NCBI RefSeq assembly: GCF_000720925.1
Contig: NZ_JOEE01000003.1
Location: forward strand, 62,001-126,000
Length of the DNA: 64,000 bases
Direction: 5' to 3'
DNA from: Phycicoccus jejuensis
GTDB lineage: Bacteria; Actinomycetota; Actinomycetes; Actinomycetales; Dermatophilaceae
Part shown: piece after piece, positions 53,929-62,930 of the stretch
How positions within the stretch are numbered: the first letter of the stretch is position 1
Layout of the letters: every line of letters begins with the position of its first letter
The notes under the pieces: model-generated
The model's database searches: none
What the model saw: the letters and a program-made list of their open reading frames with translations, nothing else
Told to the model about the DNA's origin: nothing
Program-made: the position numbers and the translations under genes

Positions 53929-54443
53929 CCCCCGCGCGCCGCTGGCGGTCGCTCGCCGCCCTCCTCGTCGTCGTCGCCGACGTCCTGCTCCTCGGGCTCG
54001 CCGCGCTCTCGACCCCGGTCACGGCTGCCGTCCTCGCGCTCCCGCTCGCCGGCCTCACGTGGTGGGGGCTGCGCCGGCCGGGTCGCTGGGGGGCGACGCT
54101 GCTGCTCGTCGGCCAGGTGGTCGTCGTCGGGACGAGCGGCGTGACACCGACGGACGTCGGCGGCTGGGCCGTTGCGGTGCTCGTCGCGACGCTCGTGCTG
54201 GCGACACACCTGTGCCTCGCCCTGCTCGCCGCCTTCCCGCCCGGCGCCGGGCTGCCCCGGGCGACCCTGCGCCGCTGGGCGACCCAGGGCGGGCTGCTCG
54301 CGACCGCGGGAGCGGGCGCGGCGATCGTCGGGCTCCTCGGCACCCGGACCCCGTCGGCCTGGGGCACCGCCGTCGTGACCCTCGCCCTCGCCGGGCTGGC
54401 CGCCACCGCGGTCCTCGCCTGGCGGGCGGCCCGCACCGGCTGA
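53925..54443 (+). CDS. Membrane protein, last gene of the MoxR/DUF58 operon
   Basis: 172 residues, five to six hydrophobic helices and almost no soluble part. ATGA overlap with DUF58. No family recognised; probably a partner membrane subunit of the MoxR system. Confidence 0.8.
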   Translation: MTPARRWRSLAALLVVVADVLLLGLAALSTPVTAAVLALPLAGLTWWGLRRPGRWGATLLLVGQVVVVGTSGVTPTDVGGWAVAVLVATLVLATHLCLALLAAFPPGAGLPRATLRRWATQGGLLATAGAGAAIVGLLGTRTPSAWGTAVVTLALAGLAATAVLAWRAARTG

Positions 54444-54478
54444 CCCGGCCGGCCGCACCGCCCGAGCCCCCGAACGCC

Positions 54479-54510
54479 CGCGAGCCCGGACCGACCGGTC
54501 CGGGCTCGCG
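54479..54510. terminator. Hairpin between the MoxR operon and clpX
   Basis: 15-bp perfect stem CGCGAGCCCGGACCG with a two-base centre (54479-54493, 54496-54510), between convergent genes. No T-tract. Confidence 0.8.
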
Positions 54511-54529
54511 ACGTGGCGGGGGTGCGCCG

Positions 54530-55813
<1,284 letters not shown>

Positions 55814-55921
55814 GGAACGTCCTCCACCTCGGCTCGACAACGCCCCCGACGCTACCCGCCGACGGTTTCCGCCGCACCCATTGAAGCCCCCGCGGGCCCG
55901 GCGCGTCGCGTGGGTTCGCTG

Positions 55922-56511
55922 TCAGCGCAACGCGAGGTCGGTCCCGGTGGCCCCGGGTCCCTCGTGGTCGGCCCCCGGAGCCGCCACCCGCACGAGCAGC
56001 GCGGCCACGCGCAGCTGCTCGCGTGACGGCCGTCGCACACGTGCCGCGGAGGTCAGCGACACGTGTCCCACGACGCCCCGGGGCGAGGTGGCGACGACGG
56101 ACGTGATGCGGTCGGTCGGCAGCCCCTCGCGCTCCGGCTCCCGCACCCGGCCGTCGACACGGGGCAGGCGGAGGCGGCCTGGGCCCGCTGGCCCCGGATC
56201 GCGACCTCGCTCACCGCGAGCCCGACGAGGACGAGCGCCACGACGAGCTCGACGTCGGCCGGTGAGGCGATCGTCGGGCTGAGGAAGGGGCGCGTGAAGA
56301 ACACGTCGTAGCCGAGCGCCGCGCTGAGGGCGGCGACGACCCCGGAGAGCCGGTCGCCGGCCGCCGCGACCGCGACGACCGCGAGGACGAGCACGAGGGC
56401 GACGACGATGGGCGTCAGCGCGTCCCGGGCGAGGCCGAGCAGCGCGGCGAGCAGGACCGGGCCGAAGGCGGAGGCGGCGTGCAGGAGGGTCAGGTCACTT
56501 CGGGCGGACAT
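55922..56511 (-). pseudogene. DUF4118 membrane protein, apparently frameshifted
   Basis: From ATG 56511, three to four membrane helices and the DUF4118 pattern AALGYDVFFTRPFLSPTIAS are intact to about 56190. That frame then runs into unlikely sequence and stops at 56053. The next frame (56200 to 55922) gives the expected C-terminal sequence (GLPTDRITSVVATSPRGVVG, then EQLRVAALLV). A frameshift, with possible loss of an intervening segment, is the simplest reading. A sequencing error is possible. Confidence 0.6.
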
Positions 56512-56595
56512 GCCCCCCAGCGCAGCACCCCTGCGCCTCGTGGAGGGGTCGCCAACGCCGTGTTGACGGCGTCCTGACGCCATCCTGACGCCGGG

Positions 56596-58740
56596 TCAGC
56601 GCCCCCCGACGGCGGACGCCCGCGGCGCGACGTCCGAGACCTTCGGCGCCTCGACGGCCGGGCCCTTGACGACGGGCGCGGCGACGGCGGAGCCCGTGGA
56701 CCCGAGGACGAACGGCACCCCGGCGATCGTGTCGGGGAGCTGGGGGAAGCCCTCGAAGGTGCCCGACACGTCCATCACCGCCTCCACCGAGCCGGAGGCG
56801 TTGTGCAGCCTGAACCCGTTGCCGGTGTCGAGCCCGGGCCACGCGGAGTTGGCCCGGGTGGCCCCGCGCATGAGGTTGAGGTTGCTCGCCGTCGGGCGGG
56901 CACCGGCGTCCCAGGCCGTGAGGTAGGTGTTCGTCGAGGGGGCGACGCCGGTGAGGTTGCCCACGAGGCTGTAGGTGTCGCGGCCCGCCACGGAGGTCGG
57001 CACCTGCACGCGCTGGACCTTGCCCGCCCCGAGGCTCGCCACGCCGAGGTCGCGGCGGGTGTCGACCACGCGGGTCGGCGCCAGGGAGCGGTAGCGCAGG
57101 CCGTAGTCACCGTCCTGCGGCGTGGCGAAGAAGCCGACGACGTCGATGACGACGTGGGTGCTCGCGGAGCCGGTGTTGGCGACCCACACGGTCGGCACGC
57201 GCAGCGAGGTGGACGTCGCGGCGACCCGGGGCACCACGGCCATGTTCGCGGCGGTCAGGCCCTTCGTGTAGTTGAGGGTCGAGGTCGAGGGCGGCGCGTT
57301 GCGCGGCTCGATGTCGGTGGCGCTGAGGTAGGAGGTCCCCGTCGTGCCGGTCGCCGTCACGTTGAGCACGAGCGCCTCGACGCGGCCGTTCATCGCGGCG
57401 CCGTAGTCGGCCCGCACGGCGAAGTACTCGTTCGGGCCCAGCCGTTCCTTCCACACCGTGCGCGAGTCGAACAGTCGGGTCGGCTCGTGGGGGTAGAAGT
57501 CGGTGGTGCGGCCCAGGCTCGTGAACGGGCCGGTCGAGTAGATGCCGACGAGGTCGGCCACGAGGTGCGCCGACCCCGCGTTGTTGAAGAACGAGACCGA
57601 GCCGTTGCTGCCGATCGGGACGGTCACGAGGTTCGCGCCGGTCCAGCCGGTCGGGAAGTTGATGTTCGAGGCGGTCGGTCGGGTCGACCCGGCCGGGTAG
57701 GCCGTGACGTGGCCGGCGCGGGTGGTCCCGGTGACGGTGAGGTTGAGGACGGCGGCCGCGGTGCCGCTCGCCGGGACGACGCCCCGGCCGGCGACCTTGA
57801 GCGTGACCGTGCCGCCGGGCCCGACCGCCCCCTTGCGCACCCCGAGGCCCTTGCGGGTGTCCATGACCCGCCCCGTCATCGGGGTGTACTGCCCGCGCTG
57901 CGACATCGAGACGCCCTCGTCGCGCAGGGACGTCAGGCCGGTCGCCCCGTCGGCCGTGCCGAGGAGGAGTCCGTGGCTCCCGCTGGTGTAGCGGGGCGCC
58001 GTGGGGGCGGGTCGCAGCCGGATGGTGCAGGTCTGGAGGTGCGTGAGCGTTCGGCCGGTGCACCCGTCCCCACCGTGGAGGACGACGTACTGGGGCTCCT
58101 GGCCCGCCTCCGCGGCCACCGCGACGCTCGTGACGACCGGCGCCTGCGTCCCGCGCGCCCGGACGACGAGGGAGGTCGCCGGCGGGATCTCGCCCATCGT
58201 CACCCGCCCGAAGTCCAGCGCCTCGGGGACGTCGAGGCCCCCGTAGGCCACGTCGGAGGCGACCCGGACCTGGCCGGAGGTCGCGGTGCCGCAGCGTCCC
58301 TCCCAGTCGACGGCCAGGCTCGTGGGGGCGCCGGTGTCGTCGAAGGCCAGCTGGCGGACGAACACCGTGCCCTCGACGTGGCAGCTCGAGCGCAACCCCT
58401 CGCCGACGAGCAGCGAGAGCGGACCCGACGCCGAGACCTCGTGCGTCCCTTCCGTGGGCAGCGCCGCGGCCGCACCCGGCGAGAAGAACCAGGCGTAGCT
58501 GTCGTTGCTGCCGTCGGGGTGAGTCCCCGTGACGATGACGGCCGAGCGGTCGCCCCGCCAGGTGATCGTGCTGTTCGAGGCGTCGTCCACCCAGGCGTTG
58601 CTGTCGGTGCCGCCGGAGACGACGATCGCGCTGCCGGTCACCTCCTTGGCGGCGGCGCCGGGGGCCGCCCCGACGACGCCTGCCCCGACCATCGCCACGA
58701 CGACCGCGACGACCCACCCACGACGACGACGAGCCACCAC
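56596..58740 (-). CDS. Secreted protein with three beta-rich repeats, surface-exposed
   Basis: 714 residues from GTG 58740 (GGAGG upstream). Signal peptide (to about residue 32), an unrecognised N-terminal part with two possible disulfides, then three related modules of about 130 residues. Each begins with an (M/F/V)DTR or FDSR sequence, passes through LNLTVTGTT/LNVTATGTT and PTASNINF/LNL, and ends in VADLVGIYS, VIDVVGFFA or VMDVSGTFE. Such modules occur in many actinobacterial exported proteins, often next to peptidases or amidases, with no known ligand. It lies between clpX and clpP2 without apparent relation. Confidence 0.8.
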   Translation of the reverse strand: MVARRRRGWVVAVVVAMVGAGVVGAAPGAAAKEVTGSAIVVSGGTDSNAWVDDASNSTITWRGDRSAVIVTGTHPDGSNDSYAWFFSPGAAAALPTEGTHEVSASGPLSLLVGEGLRSSCHVEGTVFVRQLAFDDTGAPTSLAVDWEGRCGTATSGQVRVASDVAYGGLDVPEALDFGRVTMGEIPPATSLVVRARGTQAPVVTSVAVAAEAGQEPQYVVLHGGDGCTGRTLTHLQTCTIRLRPAPTAPRYTSGSHGLLLGTADGATGLTSLRDEGVSMSQRGQYTPMTGRVMDTRKGLGVRKGAVGPGGTVTLKVAGRGVVPASGTAAAVLNLTVTGTTRAGHVTAYPAGSTRPTASNINFPTGWTGANLVTVPIGSNGSVSFFNNAGSAHLVADLVGIYSTGPFTSLGRTTDFYPHEPTRLFDSRTVWKERLGPNEYFAVRADYGAAMNGRVEALVLNVTATGTTGTSYLSATDIEPRNAPPSTSTLNYTKGLTAANMAVVPRVAATSTSLRVPTVWVANTGSASTHVVIDVVGFFATPQDGDYGLRYRSLAPTRVVDTRRDLGVASLGAGKVQRVQVPTSVAGRDTYSLVGNLTGVAPSTNTYLTAWDAGARPTASNLNLMRGATRANSAWPGLDTGNGFRLHNASGSVEAVMDVSGTFEGFPQLPDTIAGVPFVLGSTGSAVAAPVVKGPAVEAPKVSDVAPRASAVGGR

Positions 58741-58867
58741 GGCCCCCCTCCTGCTCGGCAACTGCGCGAAGCCTAGGGCCGCGGGCCGGTGCACGCCGCA
58801 CGTTCTGCGACAACTCGCAGACGGGACCCGGGCGGACGGGCCGAGGCCCCCACGGCCGGGGGCACGA

Positions 58868-58904
58868 CGACGCCGCCCGGTCCTCGCGGAGCCGGGCGGC
58901 GTCG
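58868..58904 (-). terminator. Hairpin after clpP2
   Basis: 13-bp stem CGACGCCGCCCGG (58868-58880) with 58892-58904, loop 11 nt with a TCC/GGA inner pair. 23 bases beyond the clpP2 stop. No T-tract. Confidence 0.75.
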
Positions 58905-58926
58905 GTGGTGCGGGGTGCGGCGGACC

Positions 58927-59574
58927 TCAGACGGTCGAGGCCTTGCGCGAGGCGAGCACCTCGTCGATGAGGCCGTACTCCTTCGCGCCCTCGGCCGAGA
59001 GGATCTTGTCGCGGTCGATGTCCTTGCGGACGAGGTCGAGCTCGCGGCCGGAGTGCTTGGCGATCGTCTCCTCGAGCCACCCGCGCATCCGGATGATCTC
59101 GTTCGCGTGGATCTCGAGGTCGGAGGCCATGCCGCCCGTCCCCTCGATCGCCGGCTGGTGGATGAGGACCCGGGCGTTCGGCAGGGCGAAGCGCTTGCCG
59201 GGGGCGCCGGCGCCGAGCAGGACCGCCGCGGCCGACGCGGCCTGCCCGATGACGAACGTCTGCACGTCCGGGCGGATGTACTGCATCGTGTCGTAGATGG
59301 CCGTCATCGCCGTGAACGAGCCACCGGGGCTGTTGATGTACATGAGGATGTCGCGGTCGGGGTCCTGGGACTCCAGCACGATCAGCTGCGCGATGACGTC
59401 GTCGGCGGACGCGTCGTCGACCTGCACCCCGAGGAAGATGATGCGGTCCTCGAAGAGCTTGGTGTACGGGTCGAGGCGCTTCATCCCGTAGGAGGTGCGC
59501 TCCTCGAACTGCGGCAGGATGTAGCGGCTGCTCGGGCCGGGCACGTGGAGGCGGCCGGTCAGGTCTGCGTTCAT
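58927..59574 (-). CDS. clpP2: ATP-dependent Clp protease proteolytic subunit ClpP2
   Basis: 215 residues. Catalytic S114 (IGQAASAAAVLL), H139 (VLIHQP) and a downstream Asp. The purine-rich GAGAGAGAC precedes ATG 59574. Actinobacterial ClpP works as a mixed ring of ClpP1 and ClpP2, both encoded here with a 29-base gap. Confidence 0.97.
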   Translation of the reverse strand: MNADLTGRLHVPGPSSRYILPQFEERTSYGMKRLDPYTKLFEDRIIFLGVQVDDASADDVIAQLIVLESQDPDRDILMYINSPGGSFTAMTAIYDTMQYIRPDVQTFVIGQAASAAAVLLGAGAPGKRFALPNARVLIHQPAIEGTGGMASDLEIHANEIIRMRGWLEETIAKHSGRELDLVRKDIDRDKILSAEGAKEYGLIDEVLASRKASTV

Positions 59575-59603
59575 GTCTCTCTCTCGCGTCGTCTCGGCCG
59601 GGG

Positions 59604-60230
59604 TCAGTCGCCGGTCACCGGGTTGTCGGCACGGCGTCCCGCCATGTCGGCCTTGGTGATGACGTGGTCGACGAAGCCGTACTCCTTGGCCTCGGCCGCG
59701 GTGAACCAGCGGTCGCGGTCGGAGTCGGTCTCGATCTGCTCGACGGTCTGCCCGGTGTGCTCGGCGATCAGCTCGGCCATCTGCTTCTTGATGTGCAGCA
59801 GCTGCTCGGCCTGGATCTTGATGTCGGACGCCGTGCCCCCGATGCCGCCCGAGGGCTGGTGCATCATGACGCGCGCGTGCGGGGTGGCGTAGCGCTTGCC
59901 CGGGGTGCCGGCCGACAGGAGGAACTGCCCCATCGAGGCGGCCATGCCCATCGCGACGGTGGCGACGTCGTTCGAGACCCACTGCATGGTGTCGAAGATC
60001 GCCATGCCCGCGGTGACCGAGCCGCCGGGGCTGTTGATGTAGAGCCAGATGTCCTTCTCGGGGTCCTCGGCCGCGAGGAGCAGCATCTGCGCGCAGATCG
60101 CGTTCGCGTTGTCGTCGCGCACGTCGGACCCGAGGAAGATGATCCGCTCCTTGAGGAGTCGGTTGTAGATGGAGTCGTCGAGGCCGGCCTTCTGGCCCTC
60201 GCCCGCGGCGACGATCTCGGTGCTGGTCAC
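59604..60230 (-). CDS. clpP1: ATP-dependent Clp protease proteolytic subunit ClpP1
   Basis: 208 residues from GTG 60230 with GAGGAG upstream. Catalytic S99 (MGMAASMGQ), H124 (VMMHQP) and downstream Asp. Forms the mixed protease ring with ClpP2 and is fed by ClpX. tig, normally just upstream, is separated by the MFS/LacI pair. Confidence 0.97.
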   Translation of the reverse strand: MTSTEIVAAGEGQKAGLDDSIYNRLLKERIIFLGSDVRDDNANAICAQMLLLAAEDPEKDIWLYINSPGGSVTAGMAIFDTMQWVSNDVATVAMGMAASMGQFLLSAGTPGKRYATPHARVMMHQPSGGIGGTASDIKIQAEQLLHIKKQMAELIAEHTGQTVEQIETDSDRDRWFTAAEAKEYGFVDHVITKADMAGRRADNPVTGD

Positions 60231-60341
60231 GCTGGGATGCTCCTCGCTCGTGGTGGGTCGTTCCTGTCAGTGACCCTAACGCCCGGCCACCCCGCCGCAC
60301 TCCACTGCCGGTCCCGTGTTCGCCGTGAGCACAACGCGCGA

Positions 60342-60377
60342 GGGCGGGCCCGCGCACGAGGGTGCGCGGGCCCGCCC
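60342..60377 (-). terminator. Hairpin after the MFS gene
   Basis: Perfect 15-bp stem GGGCGGGCCCGCGCA (60342-60356) with 60363-60377, 6-nt loop, 20 bases after the MFS stop. No T-tract. Confidence 0.75.
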
Positions 60378-60396
60378 CGGGTTCCCCCGGGCCGGG

Positions 60397-61650
60397 TCAG
60401 CCGACCGGGCTGCCCGCGGCGGGGTCGTGGGGCCGCTCCCCCACCGGCCGACCGTCCGGCTCGCGGACGGCGGTGACGACGGAGAGGGCGAGGATGGCCA
60501 GCGCGCCGACGACGAGCAGGGCGTGGAGCACGCCGACCCGGTCGCCGAGGAAGCCCAGGAGCGGCGGGCCGGCGATGAAGGCGACGTAGCCGATCGTCGC
60601 GACGACGGACATCCGGGCGGCGGCGCGCCGGGGGTCGTCGGCCGAGGCGCTCATCCCGACGGGGAAGCCGAGCGCGGCCCCGACACCCCAGACGGCGGCG
60701 CCGACGAACGCGAGCCAGTCGGCCCCGAAGATGACGAGCGCGGCGCCGACGACGGCCAGGCCGAAGCTGACCCGCAGGACCGGGACGCGCCCGTGCGTGT
60801 CGAGCAGGCGCGTGCCGAGCAGCCGCCCGACCGTCATGAACGTGAGGAACGTGGCGAACGCGAGGACGCCGGCCCACGTCGGGAGCTCGTGGCCCTCGAC
60901 GAACGCGACCGCCAGCCAGTCGTTCGCGGTGCCCTCGGTGAAGGCGGCGGCGAGGACGACGACGCCGATGAGCAGGGTGCGCGGCTCGAGCCAGGCCGAG
61001 CGCTCGCGCGCGCCACCCGCGACGGCCTCGCCCGGCTCCTCGAGCTCGAGGCCCTGCGGCAGGAAGCGCGGCAGCGCCCACGCGGCGCCGACGACGGTGA
61101 CGACGACGGCCCCGGCGAAGTGCAGGCTGAGCGGCACGCCGGCGGCCGACATCCCGGCCCCGACGAGGGCCGAGAGCACCGTCCCGCCGGAGAACGCGGC
61201 GTGGAAGTGCGGCATGACCGAGGTGGCGAGCTCGCGCTCGACGGCGGCGCCCTCGAGGTTCATCGACACGTCCCAGAGGCCGACGCCGAGGCCGACGAGG
61301 AAGAGCCCGACCATGACGAACCCGCGCGAGGCGCCGGCGTCGACGACGGCCCCGGTGCCGATCAGCCCGACGAGCGAGACGGCCATCCCGATCATCACGG
61401 TGCGGCCGGCGCCGAGCCGGTTGCTGACCCGGCCGGCGAGCGGCAGCCCGGTGACCGACCCGACGCTCGCGGCGAGCAGCGTCGCGCCGAGCTCGCCGGC
61501 GCTGAGGCCGAGCGCGACCTTGGTGTCGGCGATGCGGGCCGCCCACGAGGCGAAGACGAGCCCGGCGAGCGCGAACACGACGAACACGGCCGTGCGGGCG
61601 CTCGTGACGCGGGTTCGGGACAGGGGCGGGGCGGTCATGGCGGAGGTCAC
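60397..61650 (-). CDS. MFS transporter
   Basis: 417 residues from GTG 61650 (GAGAG upstream; ATG 61638 is an alternative), 12 predicted membrane helices. The pattern of helix 1 (ALAGLVFASWAARIADTK) and the middle FMTVGRLLGTRLLD region are typical of small-solute MFS members related to the FucP/YfkF-like group. Substrate unknown. It is divergent from a LacI-type regulator and shares its 28-bp operator, so it is probably induced by the regulator's ligand, likely a sugar or sugar-like compound. Confidence 0.9.
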   Translation of the reverse strand: MTSAMTAPPLSRTRVTSARTAVFVVFALAGLVFASWAARIADTKVALGLSAGELGATLLAASVGSVTGLPLAGRVSNRLGAGRTVMIGMAVSLVGLIGTGAVVDAGASRGFVMVGLFLVGLGVGLWDVSMNLEGAAVERELATSVMPHFHAAFSGGTVLSALVGAGMSAAGVPLSLHFAGAVVVTVVGAAWALPRFLPQGLELEEPGEAVAGGARERSAWLEPRTLLIGVVVLAAAFTEGTANDWLAVAFVEGHELPTWAGVLAFATFLTFMTVGRLLGTRLLDTHGRVPVLRVSFGLAVVGAALVIFGADWLAFVGAAVWGVGAALGFPVGMSASADDPRRAAARMSVVATIGYVAFIAGPPLLGFLGDRVGVLHALLVVGALAILALSVVTAVREPDGRPVGERPHDPAAGSPVG

Positions 61651-61706
61651 GGGTCGCTCTCGGGTCGTGGTGGTCGTGGGTGTCCGTGACGCGGTCGTGA
61701 CCCGCG

Positions 61707-61734
61707 TCGAATCGATTCGATCGAATCGATTCGA
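61707..61734. promoter_or_regulatory. 28-bp perfect palindrome, operator between MFS and LacI genes
   Basis: The 28-bp palindrome is made of two copies of GAATCGATTC (61709-61718 and 61723-61732) with centres 14 bp apart. The -10-like TATTGT (61735-61740) directly follows and is seven bases before the LacI ATG. A protein bound here would block that promoter. LacI proteins usually bind a single dyad; two adjacent half-helix-offset dyads are unusual. Confidence 0.85.
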
Positions 61735-61747
61735 TATTGTCGGCCGC

Positions 61748-62830
61748 ATGAGCCAGCCACGTCAAGCCGGGGACCGCCGCCCCACCCTGCGCGACGTGGC
61801 CGAGCTGGCCGGGGTCTCGACCTCCACCGCCTCCCTCGTGTTCAGCGGCAAGGGGCCGGTCTCGCCGGGCACCGCCGACCGGGTGCGCGCGGCGGCCGAG
61901 GAGCTGGGCTTCGCTGGCCCCGACCCCCTCGCCTCCTCCCTGCGGCAGGGCCGCGTCGGCACCGTGGCGGTCGTCGTCGAGGCCCCGCTGCGCGACGCGT
62001 TCCGCGACCCCTTCGCGCTCGCCGTCCTCGACGGCCTCGCCGAGGAGCTCGAGGCCGCCGGCCGCTCGATGCTGCTCGTCGCCCAGCCGGCCGACGACCC
62101 GGTCCGGGCCGTCGGGCAGCTCGCAACCCAGGCCGTCGACGCGGCCGTCTTCCCCCTCTGCGGCCTGCGTGACAACCCCGTCGTCGCCCACCTCGGCGCC
62201 CGCGGCATCCCGCTCGTCGGCGCCGGCTCGCCCGGCGACCCCGGCGTCGCGCACGTCCGGGTCGACGAGGCCGGCGCGATCGGCCTGACGACCCGGCACG
62301 TCCTCGGGCTCGGGCACACCCGGGTCGCGTCGGTCGCGATGGCGCTGCACCCCGCGGCCACGACCCGCGCCGTGACGGCCGCCGACCTCGACGGCGCGCT
62401 CTACCCGGACGCCGGCGGCCGCCTGCGCGGCTTCTGGGACCTCGTGGGCCCGGACGCCCCCGTCGTCCAGGCCGCCGCCCTCACCGTCGGCGCAGGCGAG
62501 GCGGCGGGCCGCCTCCTCCTCGACCGCCCAGCGGCGGAGCGCCCGACCGCCGTCGTCGTCCAGGCCGACCTGCTCGCGGCCGGCGTCGTCCGCGCGGCCC
62601 AGGCCCTCGGGCTCGACGTCCCGGGCGACGTGTCCGTCACCGGCTTCGACGGGGTCGACCTGCCGTGGCTCGACCAGACGCTGACCACCGTCGTCCAGCC
62701 CGGGGCCGAGAAGGGCCGCGCCCTCGGCCGGCTCGTGCGCGCGGCCCTCGACGGCGAGCCGGTCGCCGACGTCGACTTCGAGGTCTCGCTGCGGGTCGGC
62801 ACGACGACCGCTCCCCCGCCCGCCGCCTGA
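61748..62830 (+). CDS. LacI family transcriptional regulator
   Basis: 360 residues. N-terminal helix-turn-helix (TLRDVAELAGVSTSTASLVF) with hinge region, then a periplasmic-binding-protein-like ligand domain. ATG 61748 lies seven bases after a -10-like TATTGT, so translation is probably leaderless. Probably represses itself and the divergent MFS gene through the palindrome at 61707-61734. Confidence 0.93.
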   Translation: MSQPRQAGDRRPTLRDVAELAGVSTSTASLVFSGKGPVSPGTADRVRAAAEELGFAGPDPLASSLRQGRVGTVAVVVEAPLRDAFRDPFALAVLDGLAEELEAAGRSMLLVAQPADDPVRAVGQLATQAVDAAVFPLCGLRDNPVVAHLGARGIPLVGAGSPGDPGVAHVRVDEAGAIGLTTRHVLGLGHTRVASVAMALHPAATTRAVTAADLDGALYPDAGGRLRGFWDLVGPDAPVVQAAALTVGAGEAAGRLLLDRPAAERPTAVVVQADLLAAGVVRAAQALGLDVPGDVSVTGFDGVDLPWLDQTLTTVVQPGAEKGRALGRLVRAALDGEPVADVDFEVSLRVGTTTAPPPAA

Positions 62831-62873
62831 CGCCGTCGCGCCGGACCCCCGACGCCCTCCCCCCCGGACGACG

Positions 62874-62909
62874 CACGGCGCCGCACCCCGGTCGGGGTGC
62901 GGCGCCGTG
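62874..62909. terminator. Terminator between lacI-type gene and tig
   Basis: Perfect 17-bp stem CACGGCGCCGCACCCCG (62874-62890) with 62893-62909 and a 2-nt centre, between convergent genes. No T-tract. Confidence 0.85.
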
Positions 62910-62930
62910 TGGTCGCTGCTGCGGGAGGCG

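Noticed and set aside
61638..61749. MFS start at the far upstream ATG (61749)
   Set aside because: That start would encode the palindrome as protein and overlap the LacI start. GTG 61650 or ATG 61638 fit the family length.
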